Positions 1-6,208 of a stretch of DNA of 16,291 bases are shown in pieces. This DNA is from JBEKEX01 sp050013615 (GTDB taxonomy: Bacteria > Chloroflexota > Anaerolineae > Anaerolineales > Anaerolineaceae): positions 1 to 16,291 of the forward strand of contig JBEKEX010000034.1 in the NCBI GenBank assembly GCA_050013615.1, written 5' to 3'. The notes below the pieces were generated by a model. It was not told where the DNA came from, ran no database searches, and saw only the letters and a program-made list of their open reading frames with translations. A program made the translations under genes and the position numbers. Each line of letters begins with the position of its first letter. Position 1 is the first letter of the stretch.

Positions 1-24
1 GGGGACAGGCTATTTTAAGTGGTT

Positions 25-46
25 TGGGCCGGATGCAATAGGCCCA
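25..46 (+). terminator. Weak terminator-like hairpin
   Basis: TGGGCC (25-30) and GGCCCA (41-46) are perfect 6-bp arms around a 10-nt loop, followed by TTTACTT. It could end a plus-strand gene lying left of the window. The T-run is poor and the stem short, so this is a tentative call. Nothing else could be supported in bases 1-132. This stretch is also downstream of the minus-strand ROK gene, for which no good terminator is visible. Confidence 0.3.
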
Positions 47-132
47 TTTACTTGGGCGACAGATTAATTATAGCACTTTCGATCCGACAATGCGTATAGT
101 GAGATTTAATAATAATGAAGTGACTTGCAGCG

Positions 133-1067
133 TTATCCGGCTGCGGTATGTGCCAGTGCCAACGCGCCCACCAGGCCGGCATCGTCGCCCAATTCTGCCG
201 TCACAATCGCCAGATCACGGGTGTATTCAGGCGACAGGACGTTACGGTCGAGAGAAGCTTTCATGGGGTCGATCAATAGGGCGCCGCTGTGGGAAACGCC
301 ACCGCCCACGACAATGATGGAGGGGTTGAATGTGTGTAGCAGGTTGGCGATGCCTATCCCAAGGTAATGGCCGGCATACGCAAAAGCTTCTTGGCCAATG
401 CATCCCCTGCCTGGGCAGCCAATGAGACATCGTAAGCGGTGGGGGGTGGGTCTTTCTTCAGAATGGAAGGTGCACCGATGGCCAATTGTTCGGCAGCATA
501 GCGTGCAATCGCCGGGCCGGAGGCCAGGGCTTCCAAATGCCCGCGATGGCCGCAGCTGCACATGGGACCTTCCGGCAGCACGGTGAGGTGTCCCAGCTCG
601 GCCGCGAGACCGCGGTGACCCAATAACAAATTGTCATTGATGATGACCCCGCCACCAATGCCGGTGCTGATGGTCAAATAAAGGACGTTATGGTGGCCGC
701 GAGCCGCGCCATAACGCCATTCGCCCAACGCAGCCAGGTTGGCGTCATTACCCAACAAGACGGGCACATCGAATTTATCCTGCAATTTTTGCCGTAACGG
801 AAAATTAACCCAGCCGGGGATGTTGACGGCGAGAATAACGATTCCCCCCTTGGGATCCAAGTAGCCGGGCGCTGCCACCCCGATGGCGCGGACGTGATTG
901 CCGCGCGGCCAAAGCTCGGCAATGAGATCGCTCAACCGGTCGGCCGGCGTATCTTTTTTCCCAGTGGTGTGAATGCGCTTGACCTGCAATGGCTCGATGC
1001 CTTCTGCAGGATAGACTGCCACGCGAATATGAGTCCCACCAACGTCGACAGCGATATAAGTGTCCAT
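133..1067 (-). pseudogene. ROK-family sugar kinase (glucokinase-like), one-base frameshift
   Basis: ROK kinases phosphorylate glucose or related hexoses with ATP in the cytoplasm; some members are regulators, but no N-terminal helix-turn-helix is present here. Seen in the sequence: the N-terminal phosphate motif AVDVGGTHIRV, the catalytic-Asp region GNDANLAA, the ROK signature STGIGGGVI followed by ELGH, the zinc motif CSCGHRGHLE, and the late motif PSIIVVGGGV. The reading frame is lost near base 391: the upstream frame reads ALAKKLL into a stop at 354, while the homologous continuation EAFAYAGHYLG runs in another frame to the TAA at 133-135. Restoring one base gives 311 residues, normal for the family. 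ATG 1067 is chosen over TTG 1076, which overlaps a -10 box. The third Cys of the CxCGxxGCxE zinc motif is His. It could be a real pseudogene or a sequencing error. The exact sugar is not certain. Confidence 0.85.
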
Positions 1068-1075
1068 AGATGCCA

Positions 1076-1084
1076 ATTATAGCA
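1076..1084 (-). promoter_or_regulatory. Extended -10 promoter of the ROK gene, probably leaderless
   Basis: On the minus strand, TGCTATAAT (1084 to 1076) is a perfect extended -10 box (TGn plus TATAAT). Only 8 bases (1075-1068) separate it from ATG 1067, so a start site at the usual distance falls at or just before the start codon and no Shine-Dalgarno site can fit. No good -35 hexamer is present at 17 bp, which is typical of extended -10 promoters. The same arrangement faces yvcK on the other strand. Confidence 0.55.
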
Positions 1085-1192
1085 TGAACAAATATAGCGA
1101 TATAAGCGAACGCTCACTGCGAAAATAACCCTCATTTACGTACGGATACTCATAGAAATGGCGATTTGATCCAACCCATAAGCGTGGCGTGA

Positions 1193-1221
1193 TTGACTGG
1201 GCGGTGAAACACTGCTATGAT
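1193..1221 (+). promoter_or_regulatory. Promoter of yvcK (-35/-10), probably leaderless
   Basis: TTGACT (1193-1198), a 17-bp spacer, then TATGAT (1216-1221) preceded by TGC, so it has five of six -35 matches, five of six -10 matches and an extended -10. Transcription would start about 1228-1230, directly before ATG 1231. This places the longer GTG start (1189) upstream of the promoter and argues for ATG 1231 with a leaderless mRNA. No Shine-Dalgarno site precedes ATG 1231. Confidence 0.6.
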
Positions 1222-1230
1222 TCAGCGCGT

Positions 1231-2574
1231 ATGCGTCGGAAAACTTCCTCCTGGTTCAAAAACTTGTGTCAATCGTTCTGGCGAGAATTGCGCTGGTTGA
1301 CGCCTGGTATCGGTGTTAAGCGGTGGGTGCTGCTGATCCTGGCCGGAACGATGCTGATTGGCTTGGGATTCGCTGTACTGGTATTGGATGCTTATCGAAC
1401 GGCTCCGAATACTTGGTGGTTACCAGTGCTCTCTTATCTGTCCCTGCGTTTTCTGGACCGGACTTTACGAGCCATCATCTTTGGAGGGTTTGGCCTGGGA
1501 TTGCTGCTCTGGGGTACCTGGGGGTTGAATCGTTCTCTGCTGCGACCTTTCGTGCGCCCGGGAAAAAACCTGGTCGAGACCGTCTCTTCGTATCGTAAAC
1601 GTGAGCGTGGCCCGCGGATCGTGGCGATCGGCGGTGGCAACGGCCTTTCAGCGCTGCTGCGTGGATTGAAGGTCTACAGCCGGAACATCACAGCCATCGT
1701 GACGGTGGCGGATGATGGAGGTTCCTCCGGTGAGTTGCGGCGCAATATGGGCATCTTGCCCCCCGGCGATATCCGTAACTGCCTGGCGGCCTTATCGGAC
1801 GATGAGGAATTGTTGACGCAGATCTTCCAATACCGCTTTGGCGAGAATGCAGGCTTGAACGGCCATTCGTTGGGGAACTTGCTGATCACCGCGTTGACTG
1901 ACCTCACCGGCAGTTTCGAAGAAGCCATTGCAGAATCAGGGCGTGTCCTGGCAGTGCAGGGACAGGTGCTGCCTTCCACGCTGCACGACGTGCGCCTGGT
2001 GGCAGATGTCGTCCTGCCCGAACGGAAAGAAGAAGTGCGCATAAAGGGTGAAAGTCAAATCCCAAAAAGCGAGGGTGTGGTACGACGGGTTTGGTTGGAG
2101 CCGGATAACCCGGCAGCCTATCCCCCTGCCGTGCAAGCCATCCTGGCCGCTGACCTGATCGTCGTGGGACCTGGCAGCCTCTATACCAGCTTGCTGCCGA
2201 ACTTGCTGGTGCCTGACCTGGCACGGGCTTTCCACACCAGCCGGGCAGTGAAGTTCTATATCTGCAACGTGGCCACTCAAAAAGGTGAGACGGACGGTTA
2301 TTCTTGCGGTGACCACGTGCGCGTGTTCGAGCAACACCTGGGCGAGAAATTATTCGATGTGATGCTGGTCAACGGCCGCTACACGGGAAGGTTGTCCAAC
2401 GGAGTAAACTGGGTAAAACCGGAGCCTGACCTCGATCAGCAATGCGCTTTCCACAAAACAGATCTGGTGGATGTCGAAAACCCCTGGCGGCACGACTCGA
2501 AGAAGCTGGCAAAAGCCGTCATCGATCTGTTCAACGAACGCACCGGCCCCCTGACAAGTAGAGAAGAAAGTTAA
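1231..2574 (+). CDS. yvcK: YvcK/CofD-like gluconeogenesis factor with N-terminal membrane region
   Basis: Members of the YvcK (GlmR) family bind UDP-GlcNAc and, in Bacillus subtilis, are needed for growth on gluconeogenic carbon and for cell-wall precursor supply. From ATG 1231 the protein has 447 residues. The first roughly 120 hold two hydrophobic helices (around WVLLILAGTMLIGLGFAVL and AIIFGGFGLGLLLWGTWGL), so it is predicted to be membrane-anchored, unlike the soluble B. subtilis protein. The catalytic-fold domain follows: IVAIGGGNGLSALLRGLK, then VADDGGSSGELRR, GDIRNCLAAL, GHSLGNLL and VGPGSLYTSLLPNLLV, all typical of the CofD-like fold. A GTG start at 1189 would add 14 residues but lies upstream of the promoter. 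It stands divergent to the ROK kinase and ahead of gap and pgk, in keeping with a role in carbon flux. Confidence 0.92.
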   Translation: MRRKTSSWFKNLCQSFWRELRWLTPGIGVKRWVLLILAGTMLIGLGFAVLVLDAYRTAPNTWWLPVLSYLSLRFLDRTLRAIIFGGFGLGLLLWGTWGLNRSLLRPFVRPGKNLVETVSSYRKRERGPRIVAIGGGNGLSALLRGLKVYSRNITAIVTVADDGGSSGELRRNMGILPPGDIRNCLAALSDDEELLTQIFQYRFGENAGLNGHSLGNLLITALTDLTGSFEEAIAESGRVLAVQGQVLPSTLHDVRLVADVVLPERKEEVRIKGESQIPKSEGVVRRVWLEPDNPAAYPPAVQAILAADLIVVGPGSLYTSLLPNLLVPDLARAFHTSRAVKFYICNVATQKGETDGYSCGDHVRVFEQHLGEKLFDVMLVNGRYTGRLSNGVNWVKPEPDLDQQCAFHKTDLVDVENPWRHDSKKLAKAVIDLFNERTGPLTSREES

Positions 2575-2594
2575 GACGTTTTTCAGCTATCCTG

Positions 2595-2610
2595 CCATGT
2601 CCATACATGG
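2595..2610. promoter_or_regulatory. 16-bp palindrome before gap, possible operator
   Basis: CCATGT-CCAT-ACATGG is a perfect 6+6 palindrome just upstream of two A/T-rich -10 candidates (TAAAAT 2611-2616; TATAAA 2619-2624). No convincing -35 hexamer is seen at 17 bp; the palindrome sits where one would be. It may be an operator or a weak hairpin after yvcK. There is no T-run, so a terminator is unlikely. Confidence 0.35.
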
Positions 2611-2640
2611 TAAAATCTTATAAATTTCTGGAGGTGAATC

Positions 2641-3693
2641 ATGACTGTAAAAGTTGGTATCAATGGCTTTGGCCGCATCGGACGGCTTGTCTTCAAGACC
2701 ATTACCGAAAACCATGGCGATGAATTGCAGGTCGTGGCAATAAATGATCTATTCCCGGCGGAGACGAATGCCCAGTTGTTGAAATACGATTCAACCTATG
2801 GCATTTATCATCGCTCCGTTGAGGTTGTCGATGGTAACCTGGTTGTGGATGGCAAGACCGTGAAGGTGCTGGCTGAGAAAGACCCCGCTGCAATCAAGTG
2901 GGCTGACCTGGGTGTGGATATTGTCATCGAGTCCACCGGCCTCTTCACCGATGCCAAGGGTGACCCGGCGAAAGGCAAACCAGGCGCTAATGTTCACATC
3001 GAGAAGGGTGGCGCCAAGAAAGTCATCATCTCGGCTCCGGCGAAGAACGAAGATATCACCATTGTGCTCGGTGTGAATGATGACAAATACGATCCTGCCA
3101 AGCATCACGTGATCTCCAATGCTTCCTGCACCACCAACTGCCTAGCCCCTGCGGCCAAGGTGGTCAATGATAATTTGAAGATTTTGAATGCCGTGATGGT
3201 CACCATCCATTCTTACACCAATGACCAGGTGATCCTGGATCAGGGTCATAAGAAGGAACTGCGCCGCTCACGCTCGGCCGGCTTGAACCTTATCCCGACC
3301 ACCACGGGCGCTGCCAAGGCCGTCGCATTGGTCATCCCCGACCTGAAGGGCAAGTTCGATGGTTATTCGATGCGCGTCCCGACCCCCACGGTTTCAGTTG
3401 TTGACTTCACTGCCACGGTCGAGAAAGCCACCACCAAGGACGAAGTGAACGCTTTGTTCGAAGCTGCCTCCAAGGGCGCCTTGAAGGGCATCCTGGGCGT
3501 GACCCATGGTGGCTACGCCGACCCGCTGGTCTCCACCGACTTCAAGGGTGACAGCCGCTCCTCCATCGTGGATCTGCCCAACACCATGGTGATGGGTGGT
3601 AATTTGGTCAAGGTAGTCGCCTGGTACGACAATGAATGGGGCTACTCTTGCCGCACAGCCGACCTGGCTGCCAAGATTGCCAAGCTGCTGTAA
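2641..3693 (+). CDS. gap: Glyceraldehyde-3-phosphate dehydrogenase (NAD-type, glycolytic)
   Basis: Converts glyceraldehyde 3-phosphate, NAD and phosphate to 1,3-bisphosphoglycerate in the cytoplasm; its product feeds PGK, encoded next. The Rossmann motif INGFGRIGR is at residues 7-15. Asp36 in AINDLF is the usual marker of NAD rather than NADP use. The active site SNASCTTNC places the catalytic Cys at 163, with partner His190 in TIHSYTND. Substrate-binding TTTGAAKA and the C-terminal WYDNEWGY are present. Its 350 residues are slightly above the usual 330-340 because of an insertion at about residues 105-117 (the region after TGLFTD). The start ATG is preceded by the strong Shine-Dalgarno GGAGGTGA (2630-2637). 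It is followed by pgk 114 bp downstream with a strong hairpin between them. Confidence 0.98.
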   Translation: MTVKVGINGFGRIGRLVFKTITENHGDELQVVAINDLFPAETNAQLLKYDSTYGIYHRSVEVVDGNLVVDGKTVKVLAEKDPAAIKWADLGVDIVIESTGLFTDAKGDPAKGKPGANVHIEKGGAKKVIISAPAKNEDITIVLGVNDDKYDPAKHHVISNASCTTNCLAPAAKVVNDNLKILNAVMVTIHSYTNDQVILDQGHKKELRRSRSAGLNLIPTTTGAAKAVALVIPDLKGKFDGYSMRVPTPTVSVVDFTATVEKATTKDEVNALFEAASKGALKGILGVTHGGYADPLVSTDFKGDSRSSIVDLPNTMVMGGNLVKVVAWYDNEWGYSCRTADLAAKIAKLL

Positions 3694-3721
3694 TTCGTTC
3701 CCCAATAACAGGTGAATCTAT

Positions 3722-3773
3722 GTGATGCGTGATCTGCACATCTTTCTTGTGACAGGTTACGCATCACTGTTTT
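3722..3773 (+). terminator. Strong hairpin between gap and pgk
   Basis: GTGATGCGT (3722-3730) pairs perfectly with ACGCATCAC (3759-3767). Inside, GAT/GTT (with two G-U pairs), CTG/CAG and CACA/TGTG continue the stem, giving about 19 base pairs with one bulged A (3752) and a 7-nt loop (TCTTTCT). TGTTTT follows at 3768-3773. The short, interrupted T-run suggests a partial terminator, or an mRNA processing or stabilising element that lets pgk be expressed at a different level from gap. Confidence 0.6.
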
Positions 3774-3807
3774 AGGAACTCAATGTCAATCACTTTGGAG
3801 AGAAACC

Positions 3808-4983
3808 ATGTTCAACAAAAAAACTGTAAAAGATATTGACGTAAAGGGCAAGAGAGTGTTGGTGCGGGTCGATTTCAACGTCCCTATCAAGGACGGCAAG
3901 ATCGGTGATGATACCCGCATCCGCGCCGCACTGCCGACGATCGAGTATTTGCTCAAGCAGGGAGCGGCGGTCATCCTGTGTTCTCACCTGGGGCGTCCCA
4001 AGGGCGGTCCGGATATGGCGTTCACCCTGCGGCCGGTTGCTGATTACCTGGGCAAATTGATGGGCAAACCGGTTAAGTTTGCAGAAGACTGTGTAGGACC
4101 AAAGGCTGAAGAGGCTGCCAAGGCTTTGAAGCCGGGTGATGTGCTGGTGCTGGAAAACACCCGCTTCCATCCGGAAGAAGAAAAGAACGACATGGGAATG
4201 GCAAAGCAACTCGCCTCGCTGGCGGATGTCTATGTCAACGATGCCTTCGGTTCAGCCCACCGAGCGCATTCTTCCACAGAAGGCGTGGCGCACTTCCTGC
4301 CGGCCGTGGCCGGTTTCTTGATGGAAGATGAGATCAAATACCTGGGTGAAGCCATCGAAAACCCGAAGAAACCGTTCGTGGCCATTTTGGGCGGCGCCAA
4401 GGTTAGCGACAAGATCGGCGTGATCAAGAACCTGCTGACCAAGGCCGATTCAGTGCTCATCGGCGGCGGCATGGCCAACACCTTCTTCAAAGCGCAAGGC
4501 TACCCCATGGCCGATTCACTGGTCGAGGACGAAGCGCTGGCCACGGCTCGCGACCTGCTGAAGCTGGGCGGCAACAAATTACGTCTGCCGGTGGACGTGG
4601 TCATTGGCGATAAATTCGATGCCGAAGCGCAGATGAAGACCATCCCGGTTGGGCCAGTGCCTGATGGATGGCGTATTTTGGATATCGGCCCTGAGACGGT
4701 GGCGGCCTATGGCAAAGTCATCGCAGGCGCCGGTACGGTAGTTTGGAACGGCCCAATGGGCGTGTTCGAATTCCCGAAATTTGCCGCAGGCACCTTTGCC
4801 ATCGCTAAAGCGATTGCTGCCAGCAAGGCAGTCAGCATCATCGGCGGTGGGGATTCTGTGTCGGCCGTGCAGAAGTCCGGCGTGGCTGACAAGATCACGC
4901 ACATCTCCACCGGCGGCGGTGCCTCGTTGGAAATGCTGGAAGGTTTGACCCTGCCGGGCCTCGCCGCGCTGCAGGATAAGTAG
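3808..4983 (+). CDS. pgk: Phosphoglycerate kinase
   Basis: Transfers the acyl-phosphate of 1,3-bisphosphoglycerate to ADP, the first ATP-making step of glycolysis. It has 391 residues, the normal bacterial length. Landmarks in order: RVDFNVP with Asp22 and Asn24 of the triose-binding site, HLGRPKG (59-65), the NDAFGSAHRAHSS loop, AILGGAKVSDKI, GGGMANTFF, the nucleotide-binding WNGPMGVFE (313-321), and the glycine-rich GGGDSVSAV (346 on). The start ATG has GGAGAG a few bases upstream. The gene follows gap in the usual glycolytic order, and no separate promoter is evident in the gap, so it probably depends on read-through past the gap-pgk hairpin. No triose-phosphate isomerase follows, although it often does in other bacteria. 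Confidence 0.98.
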   Translation: MFNKKTVKDIDVKGKRVLVRVDFNVPIKDGKIGDDTRIRAALPTIEYLLKQGAAVILCSHLGRPKGGPDMAFTLRPVADYLGKLMGKPVKFAEDCVGPKAEEAAKALKPGDVLVLENTRFHPEEEKNDMGMAKQLASLADVYVNDAFGSAHRAHSSTEGVAHFLPAVAGFLMEDEIKYLGEAIENPKKPFVAILGGAKVSDKIGVIKNLLTKADSVLIGGGMANTFFKAQGYPMADSLVEDEALATARDLLKLGGNKLRLPVDVVIGDKFDAEAQMKTIPVGPVPDGWRILDIGPETVAAYGKVIAGAGTVVWNGPMGVFEFPKFAAGTFAIAKAIAASKAVSIIGGGDSVSAVQKSGVADKITHISTGGGASLEMLEGLTLPGLAALQDK

Positions 4984-5027
4984 ACAATTGCAGAACAGTC
5001 AACTTTCCATGAAGGTGTAGATTATTG

Positions 5028-5077
5028 GGAACCATCTCACGATGATTTTTCATGGGATGGTTCCTTCGCATTCTTTC
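5028..5077 (+). terminator. Intrinsic terminator-like hairpin after pgk
   Basis: GGAACCATCTC (5028-5038) pairs with GGGATGGTTCC (5054-5064) over 11 bp with one G-U pair. An inner ATGA/TCAT stem closes a TTTT loop, leaving ACG bulged on the left. TTCGCATTCTTTC follows. It sits 44 bp after the pgk stop and just before a new promoter, a sensible place to end the gap-pgk transcript. Confidence 0.6.
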
Positions 5078-5090
5078 AAGCAGGGTTATT

Positions 5091-5099
5091 TGCTATAAT
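5091..5099 (+). promoter_or_regulatory. Extended -10 promoter of the haem-binding protein gene
   Basis: TGCTATAAT is identical to the extended -10 of the ROK promoter. The -35 position at 17 bp holds only TTCTTT (5071-5076). Transcription would start near 5106, leaving a leader of about 30 nt that carries the GGGAG (5126-5130) Shine-Dalgarno site. Confidence 0.55.
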
Positions 5100-5136
5100 G
5101 TTATTGCGTTAAAATCAACAGCGACGGGAGACTGTT

Positions 5137-5565
5137 ATGAAGAAGCGACTCTTGATCATCGGCATCATTTTGGTTGGAGTATTTGTATTGATCCAATTTA
5201 TCCCTTATGGACACGACCACACTAATCCGGCAGTGGTCAGCACCCCCAACTGGGACAGCTCCCAAACCCAGGCGCTGGCGAAGCGCGCCTGTTATGATTG
5301 TCACAGTAATGAGACCGTCTGGCCATGGTACAGCAATATTGCACCCGTGTCGTGGTTGGTGCTGCGCGATGTACAGAAAGGCCGGCAAAATCTGAATTTT
5401 TCAGATTGGAGCACTTATAAAGGTATGGCTAGTTATGCGGGAGTGGTGATACAACGGGGATCGATGCCGCCAGCCCAATATTTACTGATACATTCGGACG
5501 CGCGGCTGACCGATGCCGAGAAGCAACAATTGATCCAGGGACTGCAGGCTACAGGATCGCGATAA
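5137..5565 (+). CDS. Membrane-anchored haem-binding domain protein (CxxCH)
   Basis: A 142-residue protein with a basic start and one hydrophobic helix (about residues 4-22), so it is probably an uncleaved signal anchor or lipid-free signal peptide with the rest outside the membrane. CYDCH at 52-56 is a CxxCH c-type haem attachment motif, followed by SNET and a W-rich segment (VWPWYSNIAPVSW). SMPP near 109-112 offers a Met that could be the second iron ligand. This pattern matches the small 'haem-binding domain' family often annotated in Bacteroidetes and Chloroflexi; its physiological partner is unknown. The start is supported by GGGAG seven bases upstream. The gene stands alone between pgk and rpsT with its own promoter, so context gives no pathway. 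Electron transfer is an inference. Confidence 0.85.
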   Translation: MKKRLLIIGIILVGVFVLIQFIPYGHDHTNPAVVSTPNWDSSQTQALAKRACYDCHSNETVWPWYSNIAPVSWLVLRDVQKGRQNLNFSDWSTYKGMASYAGVVIQRGSMPPAQYLLIHSDARLTDAEKQQLIQGLQATGSR

Positions 5566-5599
5566 TCATCATCACTCTCATCAGTTAACTTTTCAGTAC

Positions 5600-5628
5600 T
5601 GGACGAAAACCCCCGTATCGAGTAAAAT
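5600..5628 (+). promoter_or_regulatory. Promoter of rpsT
   Basis: TGGACG (5600-5605), a 17-bp spacer and TAAAAT (5623-5628) resemble -35 and -10 hexamers. The predicted start near 5635 gives a short leader of about 34 nt with GGAGG (5657-5661) ahead of the TTG start. Confidence 0.45.
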
Positions 5629-5668
5629 TTGGGCTCGGTTTATTGAAGTAATTTTTGGAGGAACGAAA

Positions 5669-5935
5669 TTGGCAAATATCAAGTCTCAGATCAAGCGTAA
5701 TCGGCAGAATGAAAAGCGGCGTGTTCGAAACCGGGTTTATCGCGGCAGCGCACGCACATTCGTACAGAAGGCTCGTGTAGCAGTTGAGGGTGGTGACCCC
5801 GAAGTCGCCAAGAGTGCTACGCTGGTGGCAATTTCGACATTGGACAAGGCAGCTCAAAAAGGCATCGTCCATAAGAACAATGCCGCACGTCGCAAGAGTC
5901 GGTTGATGAAACACCTGGCTGCCCTGGCGAAATAA
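5669..5935 (+). CDS. rpsT: 30S ribosomal protein S20
   Basis: S20 binds the 5' domain of 16S rRNA and is needed early in 30S assembly. The 88-residue, strongly basic product starts MANIKSQIKRNRQNEKRR, the classic S20 beginning, and ends with the typical NNAARRKSRLMKHLAAL helix. The start codon is TTG (5669), chosen because it lies eight bases after a good GGAGG site and gives exactly the family's normal start; UUG starts are also known for rpsT elsewhere, where they limit translation. It has its own promoter and is followed by a long structured non-coding interval rather than being co-transcribed closely with argS. Confidence 0.97.
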   Translation: MANIKSQIKRNRQNEKRRVRNRVYRGSARTFVQKARVAVEGGDPEVAKSATLVAISTLDKAAQKGIVHKNNAARRKSRLMKHLAALAK

Positions 5936-6017
5936 ACGTCCTAGTGCCCCTTCAGACCCTATTTTGTAAATGTATTCTTTAAGATAAGGCGGAATCAGCT
6001 TTTTGAAGTAGGACGTT
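5935..6017 (+). other. Long-range inverted repeat in rpsT-argS interval, possible structured RNA
   Basis: AACGTCCTA (5935-5943) pairs perfectly with TAGGACGTT (6009-6017). Further in, CTTCA (5950-5954) pairs with TGAAG (6004-6008), leaving GTGCCC bulged. Together they form a 14-bp stem enclosing about 49 nt. Downstream are a small CCGGT-GTGT-ACCGG hairpin (6046-6059) and a competing GGTAC/GTACC pair (6030-6034, 6053-6057). With the terminator at 6079 this looks like a folded RNA leader or 3' UTR. I cannot match it to a known family. Confidence 0.4.
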
Positions 6018-6078
6018 CAAGTTTGACGGGGTACAGGCAGTTTTACCGGTGTGTACCGGGCAATTAGATTTCAATGGC

Positions 6079-6110
6079 AGCGGGAGATTTCTACTCCCGC
6101 TTTCGCTTTT
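6079..6110 (+). terminator. Rho-independent terminator between rpsT and argS
   Basis: AGCGGGAG (6079-6086) and CTCCCGCT (6094-6101) form a perfect 8-bp G/C-rich stem around a 7-nt loop, followed by TTCGCTTTT. This is the clearest intrinsic terminator in the window. It lies 143 bp after the rpsT stop and 99 bp before argS, so it could end the rpsT transcript or act as an attenuator in a longer leader for argS. Confidence 0.8.
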
Positions 6111-6208
6111 AGGATAGCACCGAATAAAAAAAGGAGTTACGACATTCATTGAGCCTGGTTCGATCAAGGCTTTAGTCTGTTGCTCCGGCAAATTCATCAA
6201 GGAACGCG

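Noticed and set aside
90..367. Overlapping plus-strand short open frames at the left end, with TATAGT at 95-100 as a possible -10
   Set aside because: They run antisense to the 3' end of the ROK gene, their products look like shadow translations, and no -35 or ribosome-binding site is seen.
1189..1230. 14-residue N-terminal extension of YvcK from GTG 1189
   Set aside because: It overlaps a near-consensus promoter and has no ribosome-binding site.
5935..6110. T-box riboswitch call for argS
   Set aside because: The location is right, but the canonical T-box sequence and a recognisable Stem I with specifier loop are not clear; kept only as an unclassified structured interval.
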